Source: Amblyornis subalaris (taxonomy: Eukaryota; Chordata; Aves; Passeriformes; Ptilonorhynchidae). Taken from it: DNA of 64,000 bases. This document shows positions 53,801 to 63,557 of this stretch, piece by piece. The translations under genes were made by a program, and so were the position numbers. How positions within the stretch are numbered: position 1 is the stretch's first letter; each line of letters begins with the position of its first letter. Under the pieces are notes generated by a model that was not told where the DNA came from, made no database searches, and worked only from the letters and a program-made list of their open reading frames with translations. Location of the stretch: NCBI GenBank assembly GCA_018881555.1, contig JACAXG010000231.1, positions 558,001-622,000 of the forward strand. The letters run 5' to 3'.

Positions 53801-56800
53801 CTACATTTAATGAAATGAGAATTATCTTAAACTCCAATAATAATTAAAAAAAAACGGATGGGGGGGGAGACCTACCTCTCCATGATTGAAAAAGAAACAC
53901 AACACGGTAACAAGGCCTCCTAGACGGCTCCCACTGCGAAAAGAAGAGGAAAAATATGTACAACAGAACCTTATAATGGTCAATGTTGCTTAAAAAATGT
54001 GAAGCAGCACTTGTGCATAGCTAAGTTTATTGGGGGGGAAGGGAGGAATGCTTTCAAGTATCAGGGGAAGGCAATCAACAGAGTACATACAATATTAAAA
54101 TACTAGTTAGACAATATTTATTTCAGAGCAAACTGGTTTTCATACATCAACTCTTTTCTGCAGAACACCAATTTTAATGTTAATAACTTGGAAAACAGTT
54201 ATTCCACTGCTCACAAACTTTGGTTTAGATCATTACATCTGGTGCTTTTAAACACCAGGCAATATAAACGCAGTACTTCTTCCCTAAGATGCTGAGCAGT
54301 AAACTTCAGAATTTGCATGCTCAATCAACCAACAGGAAATTTTGGTCTGAATATAAAGATTAATTTAGGGTAATCAAATCAAGCATATTCAAAAAACATA
54401 CTTAAAAATTAACTCATTATATGGTCAATGCAAGATACAATTTAATTTTTATGTGAAATACTGTGATGTTAACATGAGGAAGCTTTTTAAGCCCTTAAGG
54501 CTTTTTTACATTTCCATACCAACCAAATTCACCTATTCAATAAATAGCAAAACTAAACCCAAAGATATTACTTAGATTTATCTCATTTCAAAAGAGCAAA
54601 TAGTTCCTATTTGTTCGAACAGATTTGTAATTACTCAGGTTCTGTGACATAAAGCAAAGAACATTTTTGTGCACACAAGTTCACTACTACTCTGAATGAC
54701 AGAATATACCATTCTTGTTACTAAACAAAAGCAGCAGTTAGGATCTTATCCAGCCGTTAGGATTCTTAAAAAAAAAAAACAAACAACAAAACAAACAAAA
54801 AACCCCAATCACACCAAAAAAAATACCAACCAAAAAACCCCCATTCAAATCCTCTCAGATCCTTCACCCATCACTAATATAGAAGTCAAACAGCATCAGT
54901 AGGTTCTGGGTATAAAATCTGAGGATTAAAGATACCAACTGAGTGCTAAAATAATCTCAAGGAATTGTGCATTCTTACACATAAAACTCAACCTTACATC
55001 TTATAAATTCTAAAAGCTTCAGCGGTAAAATGCAAAATGACAAAAAGAATGTGCTTAACATTAAAAATGTTAGTCCTTGAAACAAAGCAAAAATTTGCAA
55101 AAAAACACCCCAAACCAGAAACAAAATTCAAGGTCTATGCTTTCTAAAGAAAGTAGTGGAAAATAAAAAGCTTACTGCTTTTTCAATGACATTCATATAC
55201 AAAATGTGAATTTCCACATACCACCCTTAAGAGAAATATTACAAGTTAATGGCACAAATATTCAAAGTTTATCTACTTCCTCAAAACATGCACTAGGCAA
55301 CTTCCTCTTTTTACTGACAGTGTCTGCCCTGGGCTATTCCTTATTTGCACGTGCTTCAGAGAGAGAAGGAAAAAAACACATAACATTGAAGCCAGAAAAT
55401 GAATGAGGGAGAAAACCAATCACATCTCTCAGATGAAAATATAGCTGCCTCTTGCCTTTTTGCAAAACCAACAGACGAAAACAGAGGTAAACAGAAATGT
55501 ATTTCCACTTCTGTTTTTCTGCTGAATGTAGAGTCTATTTTTGTATGAAAGTGTATTACAGTTCCTGAAATGTAAGGACAGATAATGAAAACACAAATTC
55601 ATAGAAAAAAGGAAGTGCATAAAATCTGTCTAAAAGGAATGCATTATCTCAAAAAATATTTTGCCTTCTCAGTTAAGTTAAAATGGCAAGATATGCAAAT
55701 ATGACTTGAGGCAAAGCACTGGGAAAACTCCAATCTTGGTTTAAAGGACACCGTCATTCAACCTTTGTTTAAAAATGGGTTACAGTGATAATTCTAAGAG
55801 CAGAAACATGTCAAAAGCTGTCTAAAACATGTACAAGCATCAAGTTTTATCCTGAACCCACTGGTAGCAATGAGATACCACCTCACTGAAATATTCCACA
55901 ATTTTTTTCCAGCATCATCATTTATTTTAAGCAAAAGGCTTCTCTATTTCAGTAATTTTTAGTGACAATGTAGATGCAAAAAAAACCCCAACCTACCGCT
56001 GTACAAACAAATAATCAATATCCCATAAAAATATTTTTACTTTCACTTTTTCAAATTTTGTCTAAAAACTGACAGCTAGTACCAACTAAATAGCTCAGTC
56101 TCAACTGCCTTACCTGAGGTATGTACCATATATGAAGAACAGTGACATCATGAATCCATTCAAAAGAAAAATCACAGCAACATAAAAGGAAGCAGGGTCT
56201 CCCAACCCTAACAAAAAACAGTTAATATACGTTGTCAAACACAGAAGAAAGGCCATATTGGTTATAAAGCACCATACAATCAGTATACCATCTTAATATA
56301 TCTACAGAAAGAGACAACAAAAAAAAATAGTAAATGTCATTAAGACTGTTGTGAAGATTCAATCAGAAGACCACAACTTTGAAAAAAAACCAAAAAGAGG
56401 AGGGTAGATATGGCATTGGGGCAGTCAGAAACAGAGTAAGACAAGAGGTATGCATTAACTGCAGAGAAAAACCTGAGATGTTTCGAAGGCATAAGTACTA
56501 CTAAGAATATTCTCTAGACTACATTTTGACTTCACAGAGCTTTTTAAAACAGGTTTGCTCTTCCTAGACTCTTACTTCCCATCTCTTGCAGGAGTAAATC
56601 CATCTTTAAACACATCACACACAATGCTCTTTGCTTTTTTGTTTCATTATAAGCCAAGGTAGTTTCCAGTAATGCAAGTCTTTCAATTTATTCATTAACA
56701 GACACTTCTGCACTCACTCTTCTGCTGTTATTCTCTTTCCCACTATTTCTCTAAACCCTCCTGGCTCTAATCATTTCAGCAATACAGCATGAAAAGCCTT

Positions 56801-59800
56801 ATTCATTAAAGAGAATGGTAGCAAAGCTTCATAGTTTCATCTGCAGAACTGATTATTCCCCATTGCTGAAAATACAGCAAGACAGTTTTCTAAAGTAAGA
56901 TGATGATATGCTCACCAAACACAGTAGTCTCAATAGCTGGTTCTTTGTTGGGTTTGTTTTTACAAAAAACAGGAACGAAAAGTTGTACACTGTTTATTGC
57001 TTCTTACAAAATTAAAGAAAGTGAACCATTCAAGCTGTGAAGAAAGTTCTTAGAGCCTTTGTACAAAGGAAAAATACTAACCTGTCATCACGTAAAGGCA
57101 TTTTAAACGATAAAATGAGACAACTTCACAAGCTACCATCTATTATTCAGCTTTAACCAACTGCAGAACACCTCAAAAGCGCTTCTTGGCAAGGTGCTTT
57201 TATTGTATAATACTCACTTGACAAGCCAATACCTCAAATGTGGAGAAAAAAAACCCCAAACAAAAAAGTGGCAGCATCCAGGCTTTGGTGTCAAAATCAA
57301 GGTGCAAGGTTGAAATTCTTATGCTGAATAGTAGGTCATGAGAAGATGAGGATTCTTCTCAGCAGAATCATTATGTAACATTTCTCAAAAAAATCTCCAG
57401 AATTAGGGAGGAAATACAGAGGGTTAATTTTGAAATGTAGCAACTTGGAATGTATTTGGGATGCTTTAGAAGTTACAAAAAATTAATACATGTACAGGAG
57501 GCTTCCAATTACATTTAGAACATCTTATTCTTTGTAACAATCCAACATTATGAAGGCTCAGACTACAACTGTGAAGTTTTGAAGTCCGGTATACGAATTC
57601 AACCTAGGTAGGAGGAGCTATCTAATAAGTAAAGCCCCCATTCTCACCCTTGGTAACAGAGGAATATTTATTATTTGTGAAATACATAAAGCAACAATTA
57701 CATGCTTNCAGGAAGAAACTAGAATAAAACACAACTTACCTTCACAGCTTTCAACAGGACTAAGTCCTTTTCCTCTGTTCACAGTCCAACATGTCTTTGT
57801 TGGTACACCAAGGAAATCCATAATGGTAGTATACATGCGGTACCAGCTGGCAAGGACCACCTAGGGGGAAAACAGGATTTGAAGTTTCTGCCAAGGTAAC
57901 CTCTCATGACAACTGGCCCTCTTCCAGGATTATTTTCAAACTCGGAATTTATCTCAGTAACTCAGCACTTTTGACCACAATTTCCTAAAGGCATCTGACA
58001 CAGACCAAGTGTTCACTAATAGATTAAAGTTATGCCTATTTATATTTAGATGCTTCATAACAGAAATAATTTCATGCATCAGACTGCAATATTTAAAAAA
58101 AATCCTTACATATTTCATTGTCTGGAAGGTTCCTCATTTGAGTATTTCTCTTTATCAGGTATTAAAATCCCAGATGTTGTTGACAGAGGACAGCCAAATT
58201 AAATCCATTAAAACCAATTAATTTTTTTTGCACCTGGCAAGAATATTAGTGGACCAAATCTTTAGGGTTTTTGCTGTTAAATTTTGATAGGTTAATTTTA
58301 AGCATGCATTAGAAAGGGCTTCCAGATGCAATGTAAGACAGCATTTCCATTTTCCATGCAAAGGTTCTAATGTTCTTATAACAACAACTCAATTAAATCT
58401 CAACACCTGACACAGAAAACATCAGTACTTTACACACAGAAAAATGACAACTCATCTCACAGCGAAGTCATTAGTTAATAACATTACCAAGCTATTCTGT
58501 CAGGATATAACTGACTTTATAGAGTTCACAAATGAGTAATGTGGCCATTCCAGTTGAGCTGCTTTGAAAGTTATAACCCAGGGGTTCCCAGACTGACAAT
58601 ATGTTTCACCACTGCAGTATTAGCTGTCTCTGCCCTGTGTCACAGAAAACATGCATAAGAAAGATGATTCTCTCTTTTCTCTCCCCATACAATTAATAAA
58701 ACTCTTTATGTCACTTCTGTCTTCAAGAAGGGCAAGAAGGAAACACAGAGAATGTCTCTGAGAACATGATGCAGGAAATCCTCCTGTAAACCACTTCCAA
58801 ACATACTAAGGACAAAAAAGTGATTTGAAACAATCAGCATGGATTTACAAACGGGAAATCACACCTGCCCAGCTTTATAATCTTCTGAAATGACTGTCTT
58901 GATAGATAAGGAGATGGCTGAATATATTTTTTAAGTCTGGTGCCAATTCTGTTCTACATCTTAAGACTAGACGATGGCACAAGAGAACACCCTCAGCAAG
59001 CCTGCATGATACACATCAGAAGGAGTGACTGATCCTTGTGCTGCCATTTAGAGACACCTCAACAGGTTGGAGAAATGGGCCAACAGGAACCTTCCAAATA
59101 GGGAAATACAAAGTCCTGCACTGGGGAGGACCACCACCGTGCACCAGTACAATTGGAAGCTGACCAGCTAGGAAGCAGTTTTGCAAAAATGGACCTGTGA
59201 GTCCTGGTGGGTAATTTGTACTTGAGCCAGTAACAAGCCCTTGCTGCTAAAAAAGCCAGCTGTATGTCAACAGGACAAGGGAGGCGACCCTTCCCCTATA
59301 CTCAGCACTGCTAAGATGCTATCTCCAATACTGAGTCCAGTTCTGGGCTGCCCAAGACAAGAATGACACAGAATAAAAATGACTAAGACTCTTTTTGATT
59401 GATAAGAGAAGAGACAATGAGCACAAATTCAAATACAAGAAACTCCACTTACACACAAGAAAAAACTTTCTTACTTTGAGTGGTCAAACAGTGGAACAAG
59501 CTGCCCAAAGGTGAAGATATTAAAAATGAAACTGAAGATGACCCTGAGCAACCCGCTCTACTTCACCCTAGTTTCAGCAGTGTTGAGACTAGATGACCTT
59601 CAGACATCTCTTCCAACCTCAACTGTTCTGTGATTCTAAAATTCATTAGTTTTTAATACCAAGGATCCAATCATCATGGCTCACTTGACCTGTGGCCTTC
59701 ATACCCTTCCAATGTGAATCCTGTATATTTAAAATACAACTACATCTTTCTAGAGCAAAACTTCATGCCTCAAATTGTGCCTTACACTATCCTGAATTCC

Positions 59801-62800
59801 TGGAAGCTTTCTGAACATCTGTGCCCTGGTGCTTGTGACAGTGCACATGTGCATACATGAACCAGACACCTGTCCTATCTCCAGAGAGACATCAATAGGC
59901 CTGGAAAATCAAATCCATATCTTTCTTCTTATACCTGAATATGCTTTGTTAGGAACATCTGCATAGCATATTTGCATCACCAGCCCTGAAGCTGACATTA
60001 CCCAAGCACATTCTTGCCAAACCAATGTTGCACAAAAAAATTTTCCAATTATTAATTTATCAACTTAACCATTTAACCTTTTTATGCCCCAAGTGCTTGT
60101 GTCTGCTGCAAATGTTACAAATGAATACTCCTAAAAAGGTATCATGTTAGGTACTTCATGCAAAAAACCCCATTTTTTTGCCAAAAGCTACTTTACATGA
60201 AACAGTTAACACAGGCATAAAAAATGGAAGCAAATCAGTAAGCAGTACAAAATTGCTAGGTCAGTTGGAGCACAGTGATGTTTCTGGAATTTCTACTGTT
60301 CCGTACTAGATAAGGCAGTAAAAGCAGAACTTGGAAAACAAAAGACTAGCTTTCAGACCCAGGAGATCTCTGTGGACCAGGCCAGTCCTTTGCTGCAAAA
60401 GAACATGTAGAAAAGTCAATCCCTTGTAGTAGTTGCCTTTGAGTGTGCACTTTAAAGCCAACTACATGGGTCTTTGCAACACTCCTCATTTCAACTCAAA
60501 TTTTCATTACCACCACCACACACGGAAATATCAACTGTTCCATAACAACATCCAGAGGGCAAACTTAACACATTATCTCTCCACCACAGAAATTAACACA
60601 TTATCTCTCTGCCATTTTGCATCAGAAATGGAAACACCACAATCACCAGAACAACTTGATGATGCAGTAAATACTTGGAAAAACAGCTTTATTGGGACTA
60701 CAACATTGTGTTGCTTTCAACAGATTTTTTTACTGCTTGTATTTGTAATTTACATAAATGATGCAGTGATTGCTATAGACTCACTTTACCTATTTTTTTC
60801 CTTCTTTTGAAGTTTTTAAGGCTAGTAGTGGCTGTACATGCAAGTGAATTGTTTTACTTTTCTTAATGAATTTAATATCCTATTTAGCAATGAGATTTCC
60901 AGACTGGTTTTGATGAAATTAATTTTGAAATCCACTAAACAAACAAACATTTTATTAGAATTCAGCTTTAGTGCTACTAATGGGCTGAAAGAGCTGGAAA
61001 GATCCCAAAGTATCAAACAGGAAACGAAACACTTTCAGAAAGCATGACTGGATACCGAGCATCAGAAGGAAAAAAATTCACTGCCAACAAATAAATCCAC
61101 AAGCATCTTCTCACCACCCAGCCTCATTATAATCATAAGTAAAATCAGATAAATTTGGACAACACATTTCAAATGTGTTGCACCTATTGACAGTTTTATA
61201 AATATAGCTACGTGAAACAAGAGTACTCAAAAATACTCTTAAAAAAACTCCCAAAGCGCTATTAAGAGGCAGGCTAGACATCAAGCAGTAAACGACTGAA
61301 AGGACCAGAGGAGACTATTTGTCTGCTTTGTACGCCCACACACACACAGAAAAGATGAATGAATTCATACCTTACCACCAAGTTCTACGAGCCAGTATAA
61401 TCCTAGAAAACTCTGAATGAACAGACCAGCCTACACATTTTGCACTGTAATCAACCTAATGTTCTTACACAATGTCAGCCACTATATCTGATTGTTTTTG
61501 TTTTGATTTCATCATCTAATTCACTTAGTCATCTTTCATGGTGATACTGATGACTCTTTAAAAACAAGTTCACTTGACCAGTTGTCTTTGATTTTTAGTC
61601 AGACTATAGCTGAAGTCAACAAATCTTTGTTAGCGAAAAGAAATAACTCTTTAGTATTCAAATAATGTTCCTAATGTGGCATTTCTAGAAGTGAATTGCA
61701 ATCCCTCTGGAGTTAAAAAAAAATTCCAAACAAACCCTAAACAAGTGAGAGGGCAACAAATAGCACCCATCTACATAGCACTTAGTTCTTCCAGAGCAAG
61801 GATTTCAGAAGCAAATGAAACCACTACACGCAACTTGACAAATGCACGCACGCCAAGAACTCTTACATATATAGCTCCTGAAAGCAGCTCTGCTCCAATA
61901 GAGCAGGAGAATGAGTATAAATGCTAGTACCCAACAATTACAGCCATTATTAGTTGGTTCTCACATAAAAAAGCTGCTGCTGACACATGGAGTTACAGAA
62001 GTGTACATTAACCAAAGGAATTTTCCCTTTGCGATATATTTTGAGACACACTGGCAAAACCTTAAGAGACACAAACCCAAACATTCCTGTACTTAAAACA
62101 TATGGTTTTTTTACTGACAAAAAACCAGAGTAGGAATGTAATCCAACCAGGTAACAAGTCTAATATTGATTATGTACAAAACAACAGCAGTCAGTCCTCC
62201 ACAGAGGAATTTCCCCTGCAACATCTGTGTAAACTACTACCATTCATGGATTTCACAGCCACAGTGATGTGTTAGTCATGTTGGTTTTGTGTCCTACACA
62301 AAATGCAAAACAAAACAACCTCTTGCAACCCATATTACTGCAGTCATTACTGTCACATATTACTCATACTTCACACATCATATTTCCTGAAGTACACAAT
62401 GTCAGCAACCTACTTGCTTTCAGTGAAGAGAACAAAAGAAGGCAAGTAGTAGAACTGGACTGCAGCTTTAGGGCACAAAATATTAAGATCTAGAAAGCAT
62501 TCACATTTTATTGAACATATTTGAAGTTTGGAAATTGAGCACAATGTATTAAGTAACTTTCTCATTTGCAATCTGGAACTGAAGTTCAGTATTTAAGCAA
62601 CACTTCGTTAGTCACTGTATCTTTACAACCACATTTTCCAGAGTAACATTTCTTACACATTTGTAGTCAAAGACCAAAGATTTGCAGAAGGTCTTATATT
62701 TAAAACATAGCTCACCTCTGGGTAAAGATTGAACCTTTGTAAGGTGTTAATCACTAAAGGATATTCAGTTAGCTTGTCATTCATAATTGCGCATACTCCA

Positions 62801-63557
62801 CTCCAAAACGATGGTGCCTCAATAATGATCTTGAAGTAGGAATAATAAAGACCCTACAGGAGAACAGATTTATTATTAACAGCTAAAGATGTCACTTTTG
62901 CTTCAGGAACTGCTTCATTTTTAAACAACTTCTGTAATGTAACAAACAGGAGAGGCTTATTGAAGATGACTATCCAGTTTTTCAAATCTCTGCTATTACT
63001 GCCACTGAAATAAGCAATGTGGGTTTCCTTCCACCTTGTTTCTACTGTTCCACAGCATACCCGGAAATCTCTCATTTGGGCTGGGAACTGTGCATTAGCA
63101 TAGTATTCCACAATTCTCAAAATAAAAGCAGACAAAAGGTGTATATATATACCAACATTTATTAATTAAAAAAATATTTAGGAAAAAAGGCTTTCAGACT
63201 AAACTGAAAGCAAGGTATAAGGTACTTGCAGTTCTGTATTTTAGGTCCTTGAGAATCATACTTTCAGATTCTATTTTAAGTGAACTGTGAAGTGATACAT
63301 TCATAGTGATCAACTGCAAGACACACAAATACTCTGCATGTAAAAGTGTAATGCATGTTGGTTCTAAGAGATCAAGATATATACTTATGCAGAATGTGTT
63401 AAGAAATTTTGGAAAGCCCCAGACTGGATTACAGACAGAAGTTTTTCAATCACGCAGACATAATCTAACCATTTCTGTGCGAAAAGCCATTTCTCTTTCT
63501 AGCGTTGACAGGTGAGAAAAATGACGGTCATTTTCAAAAAGGGTCGTTATGTGACAC
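26735..63557 (-). CDS. DPY19L1: DPY19L1, C-mannosyltransferase, 20 exons, 5' partial
   Basis: Multi-pass ER membrane enzyme of the DPY-19 family (GT-C fold). The family transfers mannose from dolichol-phosphate-mannose to the first Trp of WxxW motifs in secreted and membrane proteins. Twenty exons join with consistent phases into 640 residues and a TAA stop. Order in the product (numbered from the first residue seen): lumenal loop with [16 protein letters not shown] and GLYYSYFK (1-75), a run of hydrophobic helices (about 121-486) including [14 protein letters not shown] (171-184), [14 protein letters not shown] and [13 protein letters not shown], then a soluble C-terminal part with [21 protein letters not shown] and [16 protein letters not shown]. 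The match is to the DPY19L1/L2 branch. L3 and L4 read differently, and L2 appears to be a mammalian duplicate, so DPY19L1 is preferred. Exon 1 with the start codon is outside the window. Family function is established knowledge; the symbol rests on recalled sequence similarity. Confidence 0.93.
27907..28032 (-). CDS. DPY19L1: DPY19L1 exon: YSMYSRKPA...NYYILEE
   Basis: 126 nt, phase 2 in and phase 2 out, residues 547-588 plus two bases. It carries [19 protein letters not shown] and, near its end, [17 protein letters not shown]. It ends in a run of six A just before gtgagt. The acceptor is ttttgaag. Confidence 0.93.
28525..28583 (+). mobile_element. CR1 LINE tail fragment
   Basis: About 60 bp resembling the CR1 3' end ('ttggaactagatgaccctta', 'aggtcccttccaatcctgg'). 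It lies within an intron, 5' truncated. Confidence 0.6.
28700..28800 (-). mobile_element. CR1 LINE tail fragment, opposite orientation
   Basis: About 100 bp of the reverse complement of a CR1 tail ('tagaatatttcagtggaacg', 'gatcatccaagtccaactgc', 'cagggctgaccagaagttca'). It is 117 bp from the plus-oriented fragment, so the two 3' ends face each other. Confidence 0.65.
29469..29568 (-). CDS. DPY19L1: DPY19L1 exon: [18 protein letters not shown]
   Basis: 100 nt, phase 1 in and phase 2 out, residues 514-546 plus two bases. It encodes [20 protein letters not shown] and [13 protein letters not shown], a near-invariant part of the C-terminal domain. The acceptor is tatttcag and the donor gtaaat. 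Confidence 0.94.
30366..30540 (-). CDS. DPY19L1: DPY19L1 exon: last helix and start of C-terminal domain
   Basis: 175 nt, the largest internal exon, phase 0 in and phase 1 out, residues 456-513 plus one base. It starts [20 protein letters not shown], the last hydrophobic helix. It continues through [20 protein letters not shown] to [10 protein letters not shown], which begins the soluble lumenal domain. The acceptor is catttcag and the donor gtaaac. Confidence 0.95.
30541..35919 (-). other. largest DPY19L1 intron found (5379 bp)
   Basis: Contains the CR1 copy at 34760-35256 and otherwise AT-rich unassigned sequence. A 179-codon plus-strand open frame (32708-33247) has no recognised domain. 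Confidence 0.7.
34760..35256 (-). mobile_element. CR1 LINE copy
   Basis: Reverse-oriented CR1, about 500 bp. It shows 'gagcagggtcacccagagcc', 'gaatacctccaaggatggag', 'actccaccacctcccagggc' and, further in, 'caaatttgctgagggcacac' and 'gaccccttgggttactggcc'. It lies in the intron between 30540 and 35920 and is truncated at both ends. Confidence 0.85.
35920..36039 (-). CDS. DPY19L1: DPY19L1 exon: paired helices with [17 protein letters not shown]
   Basis: 120 nt, phase 0 to 0, residues 416-455, [18 protein letters not shown] then [19 protein letters not shown] and SKQ. It holds two hydrophobic segments around a conserved RLKLFLTPH turn. The acceptor is cttttcag and the donor gtaagg. It precedes the largest intron found (5379 bp). 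Confidence 0.95.
36929..37540 (-). mobile_element. CR1 LINE copy
   Basis: Reverse-oriented CR1, about 610 bp, starting at its 3' terminus 'tcatagaatcatctaggtt'. It continues with 'aatacctccagggatggtga', 'gggcagcctgttccaatgct', 'tttaggctgaacagccccaa' and 'tttcctgtgctgagggctcc'. It lies in the intron between 36040 and 37966 and is 5' truncated. Confidence 0.88.
37967..37991 (-). CDS. DPY19L1: DPY19L1 25-nt microexon EERLNHGE
   Basis: Only 25 nt, phase 2 in and phase 0 out, completing K407 and adding EERLNHGE (408-415). The NHGE end matches the conserved DHGEL that precedes the next helix. The acceptor is ttttttcag with a strong pyrimidine tract and the donor is gtaag. Gene finders could easily miss an exon this short. 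Confidence 0.88.
38629..38678 (-). CDS. DPY19L1: DPY19L1 exon: cytosolic loop [17 protein letters not shown]
   Basis: 50 nt, phase 0 in and phase 2 out, residues 391-406 plus two bases. It encodes the variable loop between helices. Similarity to mammals is weak apart from the MW pair, but the acceptor (cttcag), donor (gtgagt) and phase fit both neighbours. Confidence 0.82.
39104..39972 (+). mobile_element. solo LTR of a second avian ERV family, with 5-bp TSD
   Basis: 869 bp, TG...CA (tgtattgggtttatgtagca to ggttaacccactaca), flanked by perfect CTAAC duplications (39099-39103 and 39973-39977). It contains imperfect repeats of the type 'ctgcagcccatggaggaccc' in its middle and an AATAAA at 39784-39789. 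It lies in the intron between the exons at 40075-40146 and 38629-38678, antisense to DPY19L1. It is a common neoavian LTR type, recalled and not searched. Confidence 0.9.
40075..40146 (-). CDS. DPY19L1: DPY19L1 exon: [17 protein letters not shown] helix
   Basis: 72 nt, phase 0 to 0, residues 367-390, [19 protein letters not shown] then VIIKR. It is a membrane helix followed by a basic stop-transfer segment. The acceptor is gttgtag and the donor gtaag. An antisense solo LTR lies only 103 bp downstream in the next intron. Confidence 0.92.
40837..40938 (-). CDS. DPY19L1: DPY19L1 exon: [19 protein letters not shown]
   Basis: 102 nt, phase 0 to 0, residues 333-366. It begins [18 protein letters not shown] and ends [16 protein letters not shown], one of the clearest family signatures in the window. 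The acceptor is ctaccag and the donor gtaatt. Confidence 0.95.
41698..41778 (-). CDS. DPY19L1: DPY19L1 exon: [21 protein letters not shown]
   Basis: 81 nt, phase 0 to 0, residues 306-332, [18 protein letters not shown] then SFVFGIADD. It is a membrane helix ending in the conserved FGIADD. The acceptor is ttttcaag and the donor gtaagt. Confidence 0.92.
43066..43080. repeat. (GGT)n microsatellite
   Basis: Five GGT units in the intron between the exons at 41698 and 44303. Confidence 0.75.
44303..44362 (-). CDS. DPY19L1: DPY19L1 exon: divergent basic loop [16 protein letters not shown]
   Basis: 60 nt, phase 0 to 0, residues 286-305, [20 protein letters not shown]. It has good splice sites (aattag and gtaag), the exact length and phase expected, and the correct place between the FGNSMLLTS and FGIADD exons. 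Only G-I-L, P, L-K and the final W agree with the mammalian exon as I recall it, and a run of four arginines is new. It is likely the real exon, but less certain than its neighbours. Confidence 0.78.
45793..45879 (-). CDS. DPY19L1: DPY19L1 exon: [18 protein letters not shown]
   Basis: 87 nt, phase 0 to 0, residues 257-285. It encodes [20 protein letters not shown] then YAASLVVIS, a hydrophobic hairpin. The motif [15 protein letters not shown] is strongly conserved. The acceptor is cttttag and the donor gtgag. Confidence 0.92.
47107..47125. repeat. (TTTC)n short tandem repeat
   Basis: About four TTTC units in the intron upstream of the exon at 45793-45879. The assembly has ambiguous bases (N) at a nearby A/T homopolymer. 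Confidence 0.6.
47383..47460 (-). CDS. DPY19L1: DPY19L1 exon: [18 protein letters not shown]
   Basis: 78 nt, phase 0 to 0, residues 231-256, [19 protein letters not shown] then KILSAHM. It aligns to the expected helix and following short loop. The acceptor is attttag. The donor is gtaata, and the frame stays open past it into the intron. Confidence 0.9.
48735..48834 (-). CDS. DPY19L1: DPY19L1 exon: [18 protein letters not shown]
   Basis: 100 nt, phase 2 in and phase 0 out, residues 197-230. It encodes [20 protein letters not shown] then [14 protein letters not shown], a membrane helix and start of the next. The loop before it (IPNINT) differs from the recalled mammalian sequence, while the helix is nearly unchanged. 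The acceptor is cccaag and the donor gtgag. Confidence 0.92.
49779..49804. repeat. exact 13-bp tandem duplication
   Basis: actagttaattag occurs twice in a row (49779-49791 and 49792-49804), intronic. It is a simple local duplication. Confidence 0.8.
50260..50351 (-). CDS. DPY19L1: DPY19L1 exon: [14 protein letters not shown] motif
   Basis: 92 nt, phase 0 in and phase 2 out, residues 167-196 plus two bases. It encodes [18 protein letters not shown] followed by a hydrophobic segment ending [25 protein letters not shown] is among the most conserved motifs of the family. The acceptor is tttttag and the donor gtacc. Confidence 0.93.
53876..53933 (-). CDS. DPY19L1: DPY19L1 exon: [18 protein letters not shown]
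   Basis: 58 nt, phase 2 in and phase 0 out, residues 147-166. It encodes the short helix and loop [19 protein letters not shown], near identical to the recalled human protein. Too small to stand out as an open frame; recognised by residue identity and by the splice sites ttcgcag and gtagg. Confidence 0.92.
56114..56207 (-). CDS. DPY19L1: DPY19L1 exon: membrane helix, [15 protein letters not shown]
   Basis: 94 nt, phase 1 in and phase 2 out, residues 116-146 plus two bases. It encodes [19 protein letters not shown] and then a hydrophobic run ending FFIYGTYLS, one complete membrane helix. The acceptor is ttgttag and the donor gtaag. Confidence 0.92.
57740..57860 (-). CDS. DPY19L1: DPY19L1 exon: [16 protein letters not shown] region
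   Basis: 121 nt, phase 0 in and phase 1 out, residues 76-115 plus the first base of codon 116. It encodes [20 protein letters not shown] and ends ...[10 protein letters not shown]. The acceptor is preceded by a C-run (ccccctag) and the donor is gtaagt. The following intron is 1532 bp and the preceding one 4855 bp. Confidence 0.93.
58712..59641 (+). mobile_element. CR1 LINE copy including the end of its ORF2 region
   Basis: Plus-oriented copy of about 930 bp, the longest CR1 here. It begins near 'cttcaagaagggcaagaagg' (reverse transcriptase end of ORF2), passes 'cagcatggatttacaaacgg' and 'ctgggctgcccaagacaaga', and ends 'cttccaacctcaactgttct' 'gtgattcta'. Its reading frame is broken. It lies in the 4855-bp intron after the GLYYSYFK exon. 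Confidence 0.85.
60565..60608. repeat. 28-bp period direct repeat
   Basis: ttaacacattatctct occurs at 60565-60580 and again at 60593-60608 in the large intron. It looks like a local duplication. Confidence 0.7.
62716..62853 (-). CDS. DPY19L1: DPY19L1 exon: GLYYSYFK region
   Basis: 138 nt, phase 0 to 0, residues 30-75. It begins [17 protein letters not shown] and ends [19 protein letters not shown], both family-typical stretches of the lumenal side. The acceptor is cctgtag and the donor gtgag. The human protein, as I recall it, reads almost the same. Confidence 0.93.
62854..63469 (-). other. DPY19L1 intron, no other feature
   Basis: 616-bp GT-AG intron. An open frame of 93 codons on the minus strand runs from 63135 to 62854, in from the acceptor side, but lacks similarity to the protein family and is treated as chance. 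Confidence 0.7.
63470..63557 (-). CDS. DPY19L1: DPY19L1 exon: first lumenal loop (first exon in window)
   Basis: 88 nt. The first base completes a codon begun in an unseen upstream exon, and the exon ends in phase 0. It encodes residues 1-29, [20 protein letters not shown] followed by REMAFRTEM, which is the highly conserved loop after the first membrane helix. In GT-C enzymes the catalytic acid lies in this first lumenal loop, and several acidic residues are present here. The acceptor is ...taacag. The donor is ATG|gttaga, which is weak at +3 to +5. No first exon with the start codon is visible between this exon and 64000. Confidence 0.9.

Noticed and set aside
60433..60810. 125-codon plus-strand open frame with a hydrophobic end
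   Set aside because: Lies in a DPY19L1 intron beside a local direct repeat; no similarity recognised.
62854..63135. Possible alternative minus-strand exon ending at the acceptor of 62853
   Set aside because: The sequence has no similarity to the family, and the exons at 63470-63557 and 62716-62853 already join exactly in phase to the expected protein.
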